From assembly GCA_023437745.1 (NCBI GenBank), contig JAEZFI010000215.1:1-24677 (forward strand): DNA of 24,677 bases, in the 5' to 3' direction. This DNA is from Actinomycetes bacterium. GTDB lineage: Bacteria > Actinomycetota > Acidimicrobiia > Acidimicrobiales > Microtrichaceae. The position numbers were made by a program, and so were the translations under genes. Below the pieces are notes generated by a model. It was not told the origin of the DNA. It searched no databases and saw nothing but the letters and a program-made list of their open reading frames with translations. Positions 5,667 through 13,000 of this stretch are shown one piece after another. Position 1 is the stretch's first letter. Every line of letters begins with the position of its first letter.

Positions 5667-7976
5667 TCACTCGCGGTGCAGCGCCGCCCGCACCTCGCCC
5701 TGGGGATCACGCGGCAGCAGCGCGGGCGACTCGAGCACGACCCGCTCGATCGTGCCGGTGAACGAGAACGGCGGCCGGTAGCCGTCGTACACCGGGAAGC
5801 CGTGGTCGTGGCCCACCACGAGGCCCGTGCCGCCGATCTGCCACCGGAACGGCAGGTCCCGGTCGATGGAACCGGAGCCCACGGCGATCTCGTCGAGGCG
5901 CAGCTCCACGGGACCACCGCCCTCGCGACCCCGCCGGTACTCGACGCCGATGACGTGGTGCCCGGGCTCGAGGGAGACCTCCGACCGGACGATGGTCGGG
6001 TGGCCGAACAGGTTGAGGACGAAGGCCGGGGCGCCCTCCTCGACGAGCAGCGCCCAGCCGTTGCTCCAGTCGCCCAGCGCCGCCAGGACGCCCTCGACGG
6101 GGCCGTCGCCGGACGACGCCGGCTCCGGCACCACCAGCTCGGCGAAGAGCCGGAAGCCGGCACCCATCGGCGGCAGCTGGTCCTCGTTCACCGACCCGCC
6201 GCCCGGCCGGAACACCGCCCGCGCCCGCGGGCCCCACGGGTTGGGCTCGAGCGCGATCGCACGCGTGATGAAGCCGTCGTCCATCGGCAGCACGCCGTGA
6301 CGGCCCGCCTCGAACCACCATTGCTCCTTCAGGCGGTCGAGGACCTCGGGGTGCTCGGCGGCGACGTCGTTCGACTCCGAGAAGTCGGCGCCCAGGTCGA
6401 AGAGGAGCCAGCGGTCCTGGTCGAAGTCGTGCGAACCGGCCACGAGCTGCCGCTCGATGCTCAGCTGCGCGCCCACGTGGTCGGTGGTCGCCTTCCACCC
6501 GTCGTGGATGATCGACCGGCTGCCGAGCATCTCGAAGTACTGGCTGGTGCGGCTGGGCGCGTCCGGGTCGCCGAACGTCGGGACCAGCGACTCGCCGTGG
6601 ACCGGCTGCTGGTCGACGCCGTCGACGGTCGTGGGGAAGGACACCCCGACGAGGTCGAGGATGGTCGGGGCGAGGTCGATGGCATGGCAGAACTGGTCAC
6701 GCACCTCGCCCTGGGGCGCGGTGCCGGCGGGCGGCCGCACGATCAGCGGCGTCCGCGTCCCACCCAGCCACGTGTAGCGCTTCCACAGGCGGAACGGCGT
6801 GTTGCCCGCCCATGCCCACCCCCAGGCGTAGTGGTTGTAGGCGCGGTGACCGCCGAGGTCGTCCATCTGCGTGACCAGCTCGGCCGGGTCGTCGACCAGG
6901 TCGTGGGTGAAGCGGTGCTCGTTGAAGGAGCCGACCGGACCGCCCTCGGCGCTGGTGCCGTTGTCCGAGATCAGCATCACGACCGTGTCGTCGAGCACGT
7001 CGATCGTCTCGAGGAAGTCGACGAGGCGCCCGAGGTGGTGGTCGGTGTGCGAGAGGAAGCCGGCGAAGACCTCCATCATCCGGGCCGACACCTTCCGCCG
7101 GTCCTCGTCCATCTCGTCCCAGGCCGGCACCCACTCGGGGCGGGGCGGCAGCGTGGTGCCCTCCGGGACGATGCCGGCCTCGACCTGTCGGGCGAAGGTC
7201 GCCTCGCGCCAGCGCTCCCACCCCGTGTCGAAGCGCCCGCGGTACCGCTCGATCCACTCGGGCGGCGCCTGGTGCGGGGCGTGCATCGCGCCGGTGGCGA
7301 GGTAGAGGAAGAACGGCTTCTCCGGCGTGACCTGCTGCTGGTCCTGCACGAGCCGGATCGCGCGGTCCACCAGGTCCTCGGTGACGTGGTAGCCGTCCTC
7401 AGGGGGGCGAGGCGCGTCGACGAAGCCGTTGTCGCTGACGAGCTCGGGGGCGAACTGGTTGGTGTCCCCGCCGAGGAAGCCGTAGTAGCGCTCGAAGCCC
7501 ATCCCGAGGGGCCACCGGTCGAAGGGACCCGAGGCGTGCTCCTCCCACCGGGGCGCGAGGTGCCACTTGCCGACGGCGAACGTGCTGTACCCCTCGTCGC
7601 GCAGGACCCGGGCGACCGTGGCGGCCGACTTCGGGATGCGGCCCGAGTAGCCGGGGAACCCGATCGGGACGTCGGGCAGGAACCCCATGCCGACCGCGTG
7701 GTGGTTGCGGCCGGTGAGCAGCGCCGCACGCGTCGGCGAGCACAGCGCCGTCACGTGGAACCGCCGATAGCGCAACCCGTCCGCGGCCAGCCGGTCGATG
7801 GTCGGCGTCTCGATGTCCGAGCCGAAGCAACCGAGCTGGCCGAACCCGAGGTCGTCGAGGACGATCACGACGACGTTGGGCGCGCCCTTCGGCGGACGCG
7901 CCACCTCCTCGAAGGCGGGCGTCGACTCGGCGACGGTCCGTCCGATCCGCGCGGCTGCTGCAGGGGTTCCGGCCAT
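5667..7976 (-). CDS. Type I (formylglycine-dependent) sulfatase, arylsulfatase-like
   Basis: 769 residues from ATG 7976, a normal length for the long actinobacterial arylsulfatases (AtsA/AtsD-like). Motifs: NVVVIVLDDLGFG with metal ligands Asp41 and Asp42, and the sulfatase signature CSPTRAALLTGR, whose Cys79 in C-x-P-x-R is converted to formylglycine. Also present are GKWHL with Lys137 and His139, and ISDNG with Asp338 and Asn339 as further metal ligands. The C-terminal ~200 residues form the beta-rich sandwich-like tail of this subfamily. It hydrolyses sulfate esters; the substrate is undetermined. No clear export signal is seen, and no formylglycine-generating enzyme or anaerobic maturase lies in the window, so maturation must occur in trans. 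The gene may read on into the GYF_2 gene 52 bases downstream. Confidence 0.92.
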   Translation of the reverse strand: MAGTPAAAARIGRTVAESTPAFEEVARPPKGAPNVVVIVLDDLGFGQLGCFGSDIETPTIDRLAADGLRYRRFHVTALCSPTRAALLTGRNHHAVGMGFLPDVPIGFPGYSGRIPKSAATVARVLRDEGYSTFAVGKWHLAPRWEEHASGPFDRWPLGMGFERYYGFLGGDTNQFAPELVSDNGFVDAPRPPEDGYHVTEDLVDRAIRLVQDQQQVTPEKPFFLYLATGAMHAPHQAPPEWIERYRGRFDTGWERWREATFARQVEAGIVPEGTTLPPRPEWVPAWDEMDEDRRKVSARMMEVFAGFLSHTDHHLGRLVDFLETIDVLDDTVVMLISDNGTSAEGGPVGSFNEHRFTHDLVDDPAELVTQMDDLGGHRAYNHYAWGWAWAGNTPFRLWKRYTWLGGTRTPLIVRPPAGTAPQGEVRDQFCHAIDLAPTILDLVGVSFPTTVDGVDQQPVHGESLVPTFGDPDAPSRTSQYFEMLGSRSIIHDGWKATTDHVGAQLSIERQLVAGSHDFDQDRWLLFDLGADFSESNDVAAEHPEVLDRLKEQWWFEAGRHGVLPMDDGFITRAIALEPNPWGPRARAVFRPGGGSVNEDQLPPMGAGFRLFAELVVPEPASSGDGPVEGVLAALGDWSNGWALLVEEGAPAFVLNLFGHPTIVRSEVSLEPGHHVIGVEYRRGREGGGPVELRLDEIAVGSGSIDRDLPFRWQIGGTGLVVGHDHGFPVYDGYRPPFSFTGTIERVVLESPALLPRDPQGEVRAALHRE

Positions 7977-7982
7977 GGGCGG

Positions 7983-7988
7983 ACAGTA
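7983..7988 (-). promoter_or_regulatory. Leaderless -10 box (TACTGT) of the sulfatase gene
   Basis: TACTGT on the minus strand is followed by exactly 6 bases and ATG 7976, placing the transcription start at or next to the start codon. No Shine-Dalgarno is present, which fits a leaderless mRNA. Confidence 0.65.
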
Positions 7989-8016
7989 GCCACCCGTCGT
8001 GTCAGCATCAGGAGCC

Positions 8017-8829
8017 ATGACCGAGCCCGCCACGTACATCCACGGCCACCACGACAGCGTCCTTCGGTCGCACCGCTGGCGGACGGTCGACAACTCCGCC
8101 GCGTACCTTCGCCCCCATCTCCGCCCCGGGATCCTCCTCCTCGACGTCGGCTGCGGGCCGGGCACGATCACCGCGGAGCTGGCCGACCTCGTGGCGCCGG
8201 GTGAGGTGACCGGCATCGACCGGGCCGGCGACGTGCTGGACGAGGCCCGGGCTGCCGTGGCGGGGAGGACGAACGCCACGATCGCCGAGGGCGACGTGAT
8301 GGCGCTCGCCGCACCGGACGACAGCTACGACGTGGTCCACGCCCACCAGGTGCTCCAGCACCTGCCTGATCCGGTCGGCGCCCTCCGGGAGGTCGCCCGC
8401 GTGTGCCGTCCCGACGGGCTCATCGCCATCCGCGACGTGGTCTACGAGTCGATGACCTGGTTCCCCGAGTCGCCCGGGATCGCGCGCTGGCTGGAGCTGT
8501 ACCTCGCGGTCGCGCGGTCGACGGGCGGCGCCCCCGACGCGGGCCGGCGCCTGCGGTCCTGGGTGCGCGAGGCCGGATGCACGGAGGTCGGGTCGGGCGG
8601 CGACGCGTGGGTGTACACGACCGAGGAGGACCGGCGGTGGTGGGGCTCGCTGTGGGCCGACCGCGTGGTCGACTCGTCGTTCGCGACGGAGGCCCTCCGC
8701 CTCGGGCTCGCCGATCCGGCCGAGCTCCAGGAGCTGTCAGCGACGTGGCGCGACTGGGCCGCGGAGCCCGACGGGTGGTTCGCCATGCTCCACGGTTGGA
8801 TCCTGGCGCGCCCGGCGGCGTCGGTCTAG
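8017..8829 (+). CDS. Class I SAM-dependent methyltransferase (UbiE/Methyltransf_11-like)
   Basis: 270 residues from ATG 8017. Motif I LLDVGCGPGT (41-50) binds S-adenosylmethionine. The following acidic strand end is VTGIDRA, the motif II/III region reads YDVVHAHQVLQHLPDP, and VCRPDGLIAIRD is the post-strand motif typical of UbiE-like small-molecule methyltransferases. The C-terminal ~110 residues (WFPESPGIARWLELYLAVAR onward) form a substrate-cap region seen in this group. The methyl acceptor is unknown. A ribosome site CAGGAG directly precedes the ATG; a GTG at 7999 is possible but would place the ribosome site inside the gene. It is divergent from the sulfatase with 40 bases between starts. 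Its TAG stop interlocks with the stop of the convergent LLM gene (CTAG, 8826-8829). Confidence 0.88.
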   Translation: MTEPATYIHGHHDSVLRSHRWRTVDNSAAYLRPHLRPGILLLDVGCGPGTITAELADLVAPGEVTGIDRAGDVLDEARAAVAGRTNATIAEGDVMALAAPDDSYDVVHAHQVLQHLPDPVGALREVARVCRPDGLIAIRDVVYESMTWFPESPGIARWLELYLAVARSTGGAPDAGRRLRSWVREAGCTEVGSGGDAWVYTTEEDRRWWGSLWADRVVDSSFATEALRLGLADPAELQELSATWRDWAAEPDGWFAMLHGWILARPAASV

Positions 8830-9773
8830 CGGCCGGCGAGCCGCTCCACGATCGGTGCGAGCGCGAACACGCTCTCGTTCTGCACCACGAGGTAGGAGAA
8901 GCCCCAGCGGTCGCGCCGGGACTCGATGCGCTCGACGATCTCGTCCTCGGTGCCGACCAGCGTCATCGGCGACTCCAGGGCCTCGGCGGCGTGGCTCGGG
9001 TCGAGCCCGAACCCGGGCGCGACCATCTCCGCCACCGCGGTGGCGTCGTCGGTCACCACGACCACGGGGATCCACACGTTGAACTCGAGGTCCGCGTAGC
9101 GGTCGCCCGCGCCGTCCCTCACCCACTCGAACTTCTGGTCCATGCGGTCGGACATGCCGTCGCGTGCGGCGTCGGCGTCGATCTCCCCCGAGTGGATCGA
9201 CGGGTTCACACCGACGACGTCGGCGTGGGCGCCGGCGAACCGCAACATCCGCTTCGAGCCGCCGGCCAGGAGCAGCGGCGGGCCGCCGGGGGTGTGCGGC
9301 TTGGGGAGGCCGTCGAGCCCCGAGATCCGGTAGTGCTCGCCGTGCTGCGTCACCGGCCCGTCTCCCCAGAGGCCCCGGACGATCGGGACGGCCTCGAACA
9401 GCCGCTCCACCCGGTCCTTCGGCGCGTCCATCGGGATGCCCGACTGGTCGTAGTCGCTCCTCATCCATCCGGCGCCCATGCCGACCTCGACCCGTCCCTC
9501 GAACAGCAGGTCGATGGTCGCCATCTCCTTCGCCAGCACGACGGGATGGCGGTAGTCGTTGTCGAACACCAGCGTCCCGACCGTGAGGCGCTCGGTCGCC
9601 GCCGCAGCAGCGGTCATCGCCGCGATCGGGGCGAGCTGCTCCCCGAAGTGATCGGGCATGAAGAGGGAGCTGAAGCCCAGCTCCTCGAGCCGGCGGGCGC
9701 TCTCCGCCCACGTGAGGCCGGGCAGGGGCTGGTGCAGCTGGGCACCGAATCGGAAACGTCGCGGGTGGGCCAT
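8826..9773 (-). CDS. LLM-class F420-dependent oxidoreductase (TIGR03621-like)
   Basis: 315 residues from ATG 9773. Hallmarks: RFRFGAQLHQP at the N-terminus, LEELGFSSLFMPDHFG, a strand reading LTVGTLVFDNDYRHPVVLAKE, EGRVEVGMGAGWMRSDY near residue 120, and PPLLLAGGSKRMLRFAG, all typical of the actinobacterial F420-dependent TIGR03621 group. The C-terminal FSYLVVQNE closes the barrel. It should perform F420-linked hydride transfer in the cytoplasm on an unknown substrate. It is only distantly similar to the LLM gene at 2115-3038, so the two are separate subfamilies rather than a recent duplication. The stop CTA/TAG interlocks with that of the methyltransferase. Upstream, AAGGCT sits 6 bases before the ATG as a weak leaderless -10 candidate. 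Confidence 0.88.
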   Translation of the reverse strand: MAHPRRFRFGAQLHQPLPGLTWAESARRLEELGFSSLFMPDHFGEQLAPIAAMTAAAAATERLTVGTLVFDNDYRHPVVLAKEMATIDLLFEGRVEVGMGAGWMRSDYDQSGIPMDAPKDRVERLFEAVPIVRGLWGDGPVTQHGEHYRISGLDGLPKPHTPGGPPLLLAGGSKRMLRFAGAHADVVGVNPSIHSGEIDADAARDGMSDRMDQKFEWVRDGAGDRYADLEFNVWIPVVVVTDDATAVAEMVAPGFGLDPSHAAEALESPMTLVGTEDEIVERIESRRDRWGFSYLVVQNESVFALAPIVERLAGR

Positions 9774-9821
9774 GGCGGGAGCCTTGCACGGCCCGCCGCT
9801 CCCCCGCGCCGGCATCCGCGG

Positions 9822-9827
9822 GAGAAT
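9822..9827 (+). promoter_or_regulatory. Leaderless -10-like box (GAGAAT) of the AlkB-like gene
   Basis: GAGAAT matches TATAAT at four of six positions and is followed by exactly 6 bases and GTG 9834. It keeps the A and T spacing seen at the other leaderless starts of this window. Confidence 0.5.
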
Positions 9828-9833
9828 GACGGG

Positions 9834-10493
9834 GTGGACGTGCGAGTGAACCCCGAGCCGCAGGTCGAGCGGCGGGAGCTGGGCGGCGGCGCGTGGGTGG
9901 ACGTGTGCCGCGGCTTCCTCGACGGCGGCGACGCGCTCTACGAGGACCTCGTCGCAGGCCGGCGGTGGAGCCAGGCCCGGCTGTTCCGGTACGAGCGGAC
10001 GATCGACGAGCCGAGGCTGACCTCGACGGTCCGCACGACCGACGCCGACGCGCCCCGTCCGCTGCTCGACGCGCACCGCTGGCTGCAGCACCGCTACCGG
10101 GCACGGTTCGACGGGTTCGCGCTCGCCTGGTACCGGGACGGCAACGACAGCGTGGCGTTCCACCGCGACACGGACATGCGGTGGCTCGACGACACGGTGA
10201 TCGCGATCCTCAGCCTGGGGGCGCGACGTCCGTTCCAGCTGCGCCCCCGTGAGCACCGGAACCGGCACGACCTCGACCTGCACGGCGCCACCCACGACCT
10301 GTCACCCGGGAGCGGCGACCTCCTCGTCATGGGCGGCGCCGCGCAGGCGGGTTGGGAGCACGCCGTGCCGAAGGTCCGGGGCCTCACCGCCGGCCGGATC
10401 TCGGTGCAGTGGCGCTGGACGTCACGGCAGGGGCGGCCGTTCCAGGGCGGCGGCTACCGCGCGCCGCTGCACTTCAGCGATCGGCGGCGCTGA
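9834..10493 (+). CDS. AlkB-like 2-oxoglutarate/Fe(II)-dependent dioxygenase (2OG-FeII_Oxy_2)
   Basis: 219 residues from GTG 9834. The iron triad is visible as His110 and Asp112 in FHRDTDM and His176 in WEHAVPK. Arg188 in GRISVQWRW is the likely 2-oxoglutarate-binding arginine, followed by the second family arginine (Arg194). FALAWYRDGNDSVAFHRD is the classical AlkB-family lead-in. AlkB enzymes oxidatively remove methyl groups from N1-methyladenine and N3-methylcytosine in DNA or RNA; whether this one repairs DNA or modifies RNA cannot be told. It lies alone rather than with ada or alkA. Its start is set by the -10-like GAGAAT 6 bases upstream and by the spacing from the divergent LLM gene (60 bases). 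A much longer upstream readthrough in this frame is spurious. Confidence 0.88.
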   Translation: MDVRVNPEPQVERRELGGGAWVDVCRGFLDGGDALYEDLVAGRRWSQARLFRYERTIDEPRLTSTVRTTDADAPRPLLDAHRWLQHRYRARFDGFALAWYRDGNDSVAFHRDTDMRWLDDTVIAILSLGARRPFQLRPREHRNRHDLDLHGATHDLSPGSGDLLVMGGAAQAGWEHAVPKVRGLTAGRISVQWRWTSRQGRPFQGGGYRAPLHFSDRRR

Positions 10494-10513
10494 GCGTCGA
10501 CCTCCGGGCGGGC

Positions 10514-11500
10514 TCAGCCGCCGAGCATCGTCCAGACCTCCGCCCGGAAGCGCTCGACGTCGGCGTCGAGGGCGACCCGCCAGGGCGCGAAGCCCTCCGG
10601 CGTCGCCTGCCGCGACGCCTCGCCCAGCCGCTCGAACGCGAGCTCTCGCAGATCGGCGACGGTCGCACCCCAGGCGGGACCGGGCGTCGACTGCACGGCG
10701 AGAGGAAGGACGGGCGCCTCGAGGAGCGCGGGCAGGACCGCGGCCATGACGGCGACGAGGTCGTGGCAGGGGCACTCCCCCGGCCCGGTGAACGTCGAGC
10801 CGAACTCGCGGTAGAAGCCGAGCGGTCCGGCCAGGAAGTGCGCCGCGGCGTTGCGGCGGTCGTCCAGCAGCTCCATCTCGCCCGGACCGAGGGTCGCCTG
10901 CAGCGTCACGTCCAGCCCCACCAGCAGCGGCGGCCGGCTCCATCCGGCCGCCACCACCTCGGCGGCGGCCACCGGGTCGTGTGCGATGTTCGCCTCGGCC
11001 GCCGGCGCGGCGTTGCCCGCCCGTGACACCGAGCCGCCCATCACCGTCAGGGCCCGCCATCGCGACGGCCACGAGGTGTCGCGCCGCGCCGCGGCCGCCA
11101 GGTTCGTCAGCGGGCCGACGGCGACCAGATCCAGCTCGCCGCCTCGCTCGTGCGCCAGCCGGAGGAGGAGGTCCGCTGCGGGCTCGTCGGTCGGACCCCA
11201 GGGCGCCGGCGGGTGTCCGACGTCGCCCAGCCCGTCGCTCCCGTGGATGAAGTCGGCGGGGCGGAGCTCGGGCGCCGGGCCGATCGGCGCGTCCAGGCCC
11301 ACGGCGACCGGCACGTCGTCCCGGCCGGCAGCGTGGAGGATGGTGCACAGGTTGCGGGCCGCCTGCTCGGCACCCACGTTCCCCCACACGCTCGTCACCG
11401 CGACCAGGTCGACCCGCGGGTCCGTCGCCGCCCACCACACGGCCGCTGCGTCGTCGACCCCGCCGTCGGAGTCGATGACCATCGGCACGGGCTCGGGCAT
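10514..11500 (-). CDS. Nucleoside hydrolase (IUNH family)
   Basis: 328 residues from ATG 11500 (a GTG two codons upstream is possible). The N-terminal DSDGGVDDAAA (10-20) is the calcium/ribose-binding motif of nucleoside hydrolases, usually DTDPGxDDAxA. The P-to-G change is unusual, but the aspartates are kept. VAVGPLTNLAAA, VMGGS and EANIAHDPVAA follow in the family order, and CHDLVAVM near the C-terminus carries the active-site His-Asp. The enzyme cleaves the N-glycosidic bond of ribonucleosides to free base and ribose. It is divergent from a ribokinase across 29 bases, which neatly supplies the next step, phosphorylation of ribose. GAGACT sits exactly 6 bases before the ATG, which is why I choose it over the GTG. 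Base specificity cannot be read. Confidence 0.9.
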   Translation of the reverse strand: MPEPVPMVIDSDGGVDDAAAVWWAATDPRVDLVAVTSVWGNVGAEQAARNLCTILHAAGRDDVPVAVGLDAPIGPAPELRPADFIHGSDGLGDVGHPPAPWGPTDEPAADLLLRLAHERGGELDLVAVGPLTNLAAAARRDTSWPSRWRALTVMGGSVSRAGNAAPAAEANIAHDPVAAAEVVAAGWSRPPLLVGLDVTLQATLGPGEMELLDDRRNAAAHFLAGPLGFYREFGSTFTGPGECPCHDLVAVMAAVLPALLEAPVLPLAVQSTPGPAWGATVADLRELAFERLGEASRQATPEGFAPWRVALDADVERFRAEVWTMLGG

Positions 11501-11506
11501 CGGCAC

Positions 11507-11523
11507 AGTCTCGCCTCTACCGT
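11507..11523. promoter_or_regulatory. Divergent leaderless promoters of nucleoside hydrolase and ribokinase
   Basis: On the minus strand GAGACT (11512-11507) is followed by 6 bases and ATG 11500. On the plus strand TACCGT (11518-11523) is followed by 6 bases and GTG 11530. Both boxes are packed into a 29-base gap, which argues for joint regulation of ribose release and ribose phosphorylation. Confidence 0.6.
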
Positions 11524-11529
11524 GACGCC

Positions 11530-12477
11530 GTGGTCGGACCGCGTGGTGAGGGCGTGTGCGTCGTCGGGAGCATCAACGCCGACCTCGTCGTGCGCGTCGA
11601 CCGGCTGCCGCGACCGGGGGAGACGCGCCTCGCCGTCGACGCCGTCACCCTGCCCGGCGGGAAGGGCGGGAACCAGGCGGTCGCCGCCGCTCGGGTCGGG
11701 GCGCCCACCACGTTCGTGGGTGCCGTCGGCACCGACGCGCACGCCGACCTCCTCGTGGCGTCCCTCGCCGACGAAGCCGTGGACACGCGGCACCTGCGAC
11801 ACGCGCACGGCCCGTCGGGCCTGGCGGTGATCGAGGTCGACGCATCGGGAGAGAACACGATCCTCGTCGTCGCCGGCGCGAACGTCACCGTCTCGGCCGG
11901 GGTGGTCACGTCCTCGGTCGCCGCCGGCGCCTACGAGGGTTGCGGTGTCGTGCTGGCGCAGCTCGAGATCGACGTCGACGCCGTGCAGACGGCGTTCGCC
12001 CACGCCCGCGCCGCAGGGCTCCGGACGATCCTGAACGCGGCGCCGGGGCGGGTGCTGCCCGAGGACCTGGTGTCCGTGACCGACGTGCTGGTGGTGAACG
12101 AGACCGAACTGCTGATCGCTGCTGCGATGGCGCCGGAGGCCGACGACGTGACCCGGAGCGCGGCGCTCGCTGCCCTCGCCCGGGAGGTGCCGATCGTGGT
12201 GCTGACGCTCGGCGCCGACGGCGCGCGGGTGGTCGACGAGGCCGGCGAGCTGCGACTGCCCGCGGTGCCCGTCGAGCCGGTCGACACCGTGGGTGCGGGC
12301 GACGCGTTCTGCGGGGTGCTCGCCGCCTCGCTCGCCGCCGGCGCGCCGATCACGGAGGCGGTGCGGCGGGCGAACGCAGCCGGCGCCCTCGCCACGACGG
12401 CCCGGGGAGCCCGCAGCGCACCCACGGCTACCATGCTCGCCGAGCTCCTCTCCCGACGGGACGCAGCGCCCTGCTGA
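11530..12477 (+). CDS. rbsK: Ribokinase (PfkB family)
   Basis: 315 residues from GTG 11530. VVGSINADLVVRVDRLPRPGET is the ribokinase N-terminal signature, GGKGGNQA (43-50) is the PfkB substrate-binding motif with the ribokinase-specific NQA, and DTVGAGDAF (252-260) contains the anion hole and catalytic base Asp258. NAAPGR and VVNETE are also ribokinase-typical. The enzyme phosphorylates ribose at O5 using ATP, in the cytoplasm. With the divergent nucleoside hydrolase it forms a salvage pair, nucleoside to ribose-5-phosphate. No ribose ABC transporter or LacI regulator is nearby, which supports intracellular or nucleoside-derived ribose as the source. The C-terminus is slightly extended. A TACCGT box 6 bases upstream decides the start. 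Confidence 0.92.
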   Translation: MVGPRGEGVCVVGSINADLVVRVDRLPRPGETRLAVDAVTLPGGKGGNQAVAAARVGAPTTFVGAVGTDAHADLLVASLADEAVDTRHLRHAHGPSGLAVIEVDASGENTILVVAGANVTVSAGVVTSSVAAGAYEGCGVVLAQLEIDVDAVQTAFAHARAAGLRTILNAAPGRVLPEDLVSVTDVLVVNETELLIAAAMAPEADDVTRSAALAALAREVPIVVLTLGADGARVVDEAGELRLPAVPVEPVDTVGAGDAFCGVLAASLAAGAPITEAVRRANAAGALATTARGARSAPTATMLAELLSRRDAAPC

Positions 12478-12509
12478 GGTGTCTCCACGCTGCCACGGGG
12501 GTACCTCAG
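12474..12509. promoter_or_regulatory. Inverted repeat CTGAGGT...ACCTCAG before the usp gene
   Basis: A perfect 7-base inverted repeat (12474-12480 and 12503-12509) with a 22-base spacer starts inside the ribokinase stop region and ends three bases before ATG 12513. The right arm contains the only TAC-like -10 candidate (TACCTC). It could be an operator or an mRNA hairpin that masks the start. No other clear ribosome site is seen. Confidence 0.4.
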
Positions 12510-12512
12510 GCC

Positions 12513-12974
12513 ATGAAGATCATGATCGCGACGGACGGCTCGGAGAACTCGATCGAAGCGGCGCGGCGTGGGCTCCGACTCCTGGGCGACCAGCCGCACG
12601 ACGACGTGACCCTGCTGACCGTGGTGCCGCCCGCCATCGAGCCGCTGATGGACTCGACGGGCTTCGCCGGACCGGTCGTCACCCCGTCCGAGGTCGAGCA
12701 GATCCAGAAGTCGAACGACGAGCGCGCGCACGTGGCGCTCAGCGCGACGAACGCTGCGCTCACCGAGCAGGGCGAGCACACGCACCAGGAGATCGTGATG
12801 GGCACCGACGTCGGGCACGCGGTGGTGACCGCTGCCAAGCGCGAGAACGTCGACGTCATCGTCATGGGCGCCAGCACCCGCGGGTGGTTCCGGCGCCTCT
12901 TCGAGGGGCCGACCGTGCACTACGTCATCGAGCACGCCGACTGCCCGGTGCTCACGATCCCCCACCACGAGTGA
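12513..12974 (+). CDS. Universal stress protein (UspA family) with altered ATP motif
   Basis: 153 residues from ATG 12513, a single Usp domain of usual length. It opens with MKIMIATDGSENS and ends with DVIVMGASTRGWFRRLFEG followed by ADCPVLTI, the UspA frame. In ATP-binding Usps the glycine motif is G-x2-G-x9-G-[S/T]. Here Gly119 is followed by Thr122 instead of Gly and Gly132 by Pro133 instead of Ser/Thr, so nucleotide binding may be lost or weakened. Usps are small cytoplasmic dimers induced by stress or dormancy. The gene lies 35 bases after ribokinase and may be read from it or from its own promoter inside the 12474-12509 inverted repeat. Confidence 0.9.
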   Translation: MKIMIATDGSENSIEAARRGLRLLGDQPHDDVTLLTVVPPAIEPLMDSTGFAGPVVTPSEVEQIQKSNDERAHVALSATNAALTEQGEHTHQEIVMGTDVGHAVVTAAKRENVDVIVMGASTRGWFRRLFEGPTVHYVIEHADCPVLTIPHHE

Positions 12975-13000
12975 CGCTGCGCTGAAGGTCTGAGCGCTTC

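Noticed and set aside
5286..8204. 972-residue plus-strand open frame opposite the sulfatase
   Set aside because: The sulfatase on the minus strand is complete with its C-x-P-x-R site; the plus frame shows no recognisable fold and crosses several gene boundaries.
3035..8829. Biosynthetic gene cluster (LLM oxidoreductase, SnoaL, sulfatase, methyltransferase)
   Set aside because: No scaffold-forming enzyme (PKS, NRPS, terpene cyclase, RiPP maturase) is present and the genes are on mixed strands with separate promoters.
8403..9833. N-terminal extension of the AlkB-like protein
   Set aside because: It runs antisense to the second LLM gene and through the methyltransferase; AlkB homology begins after GTG 9834.
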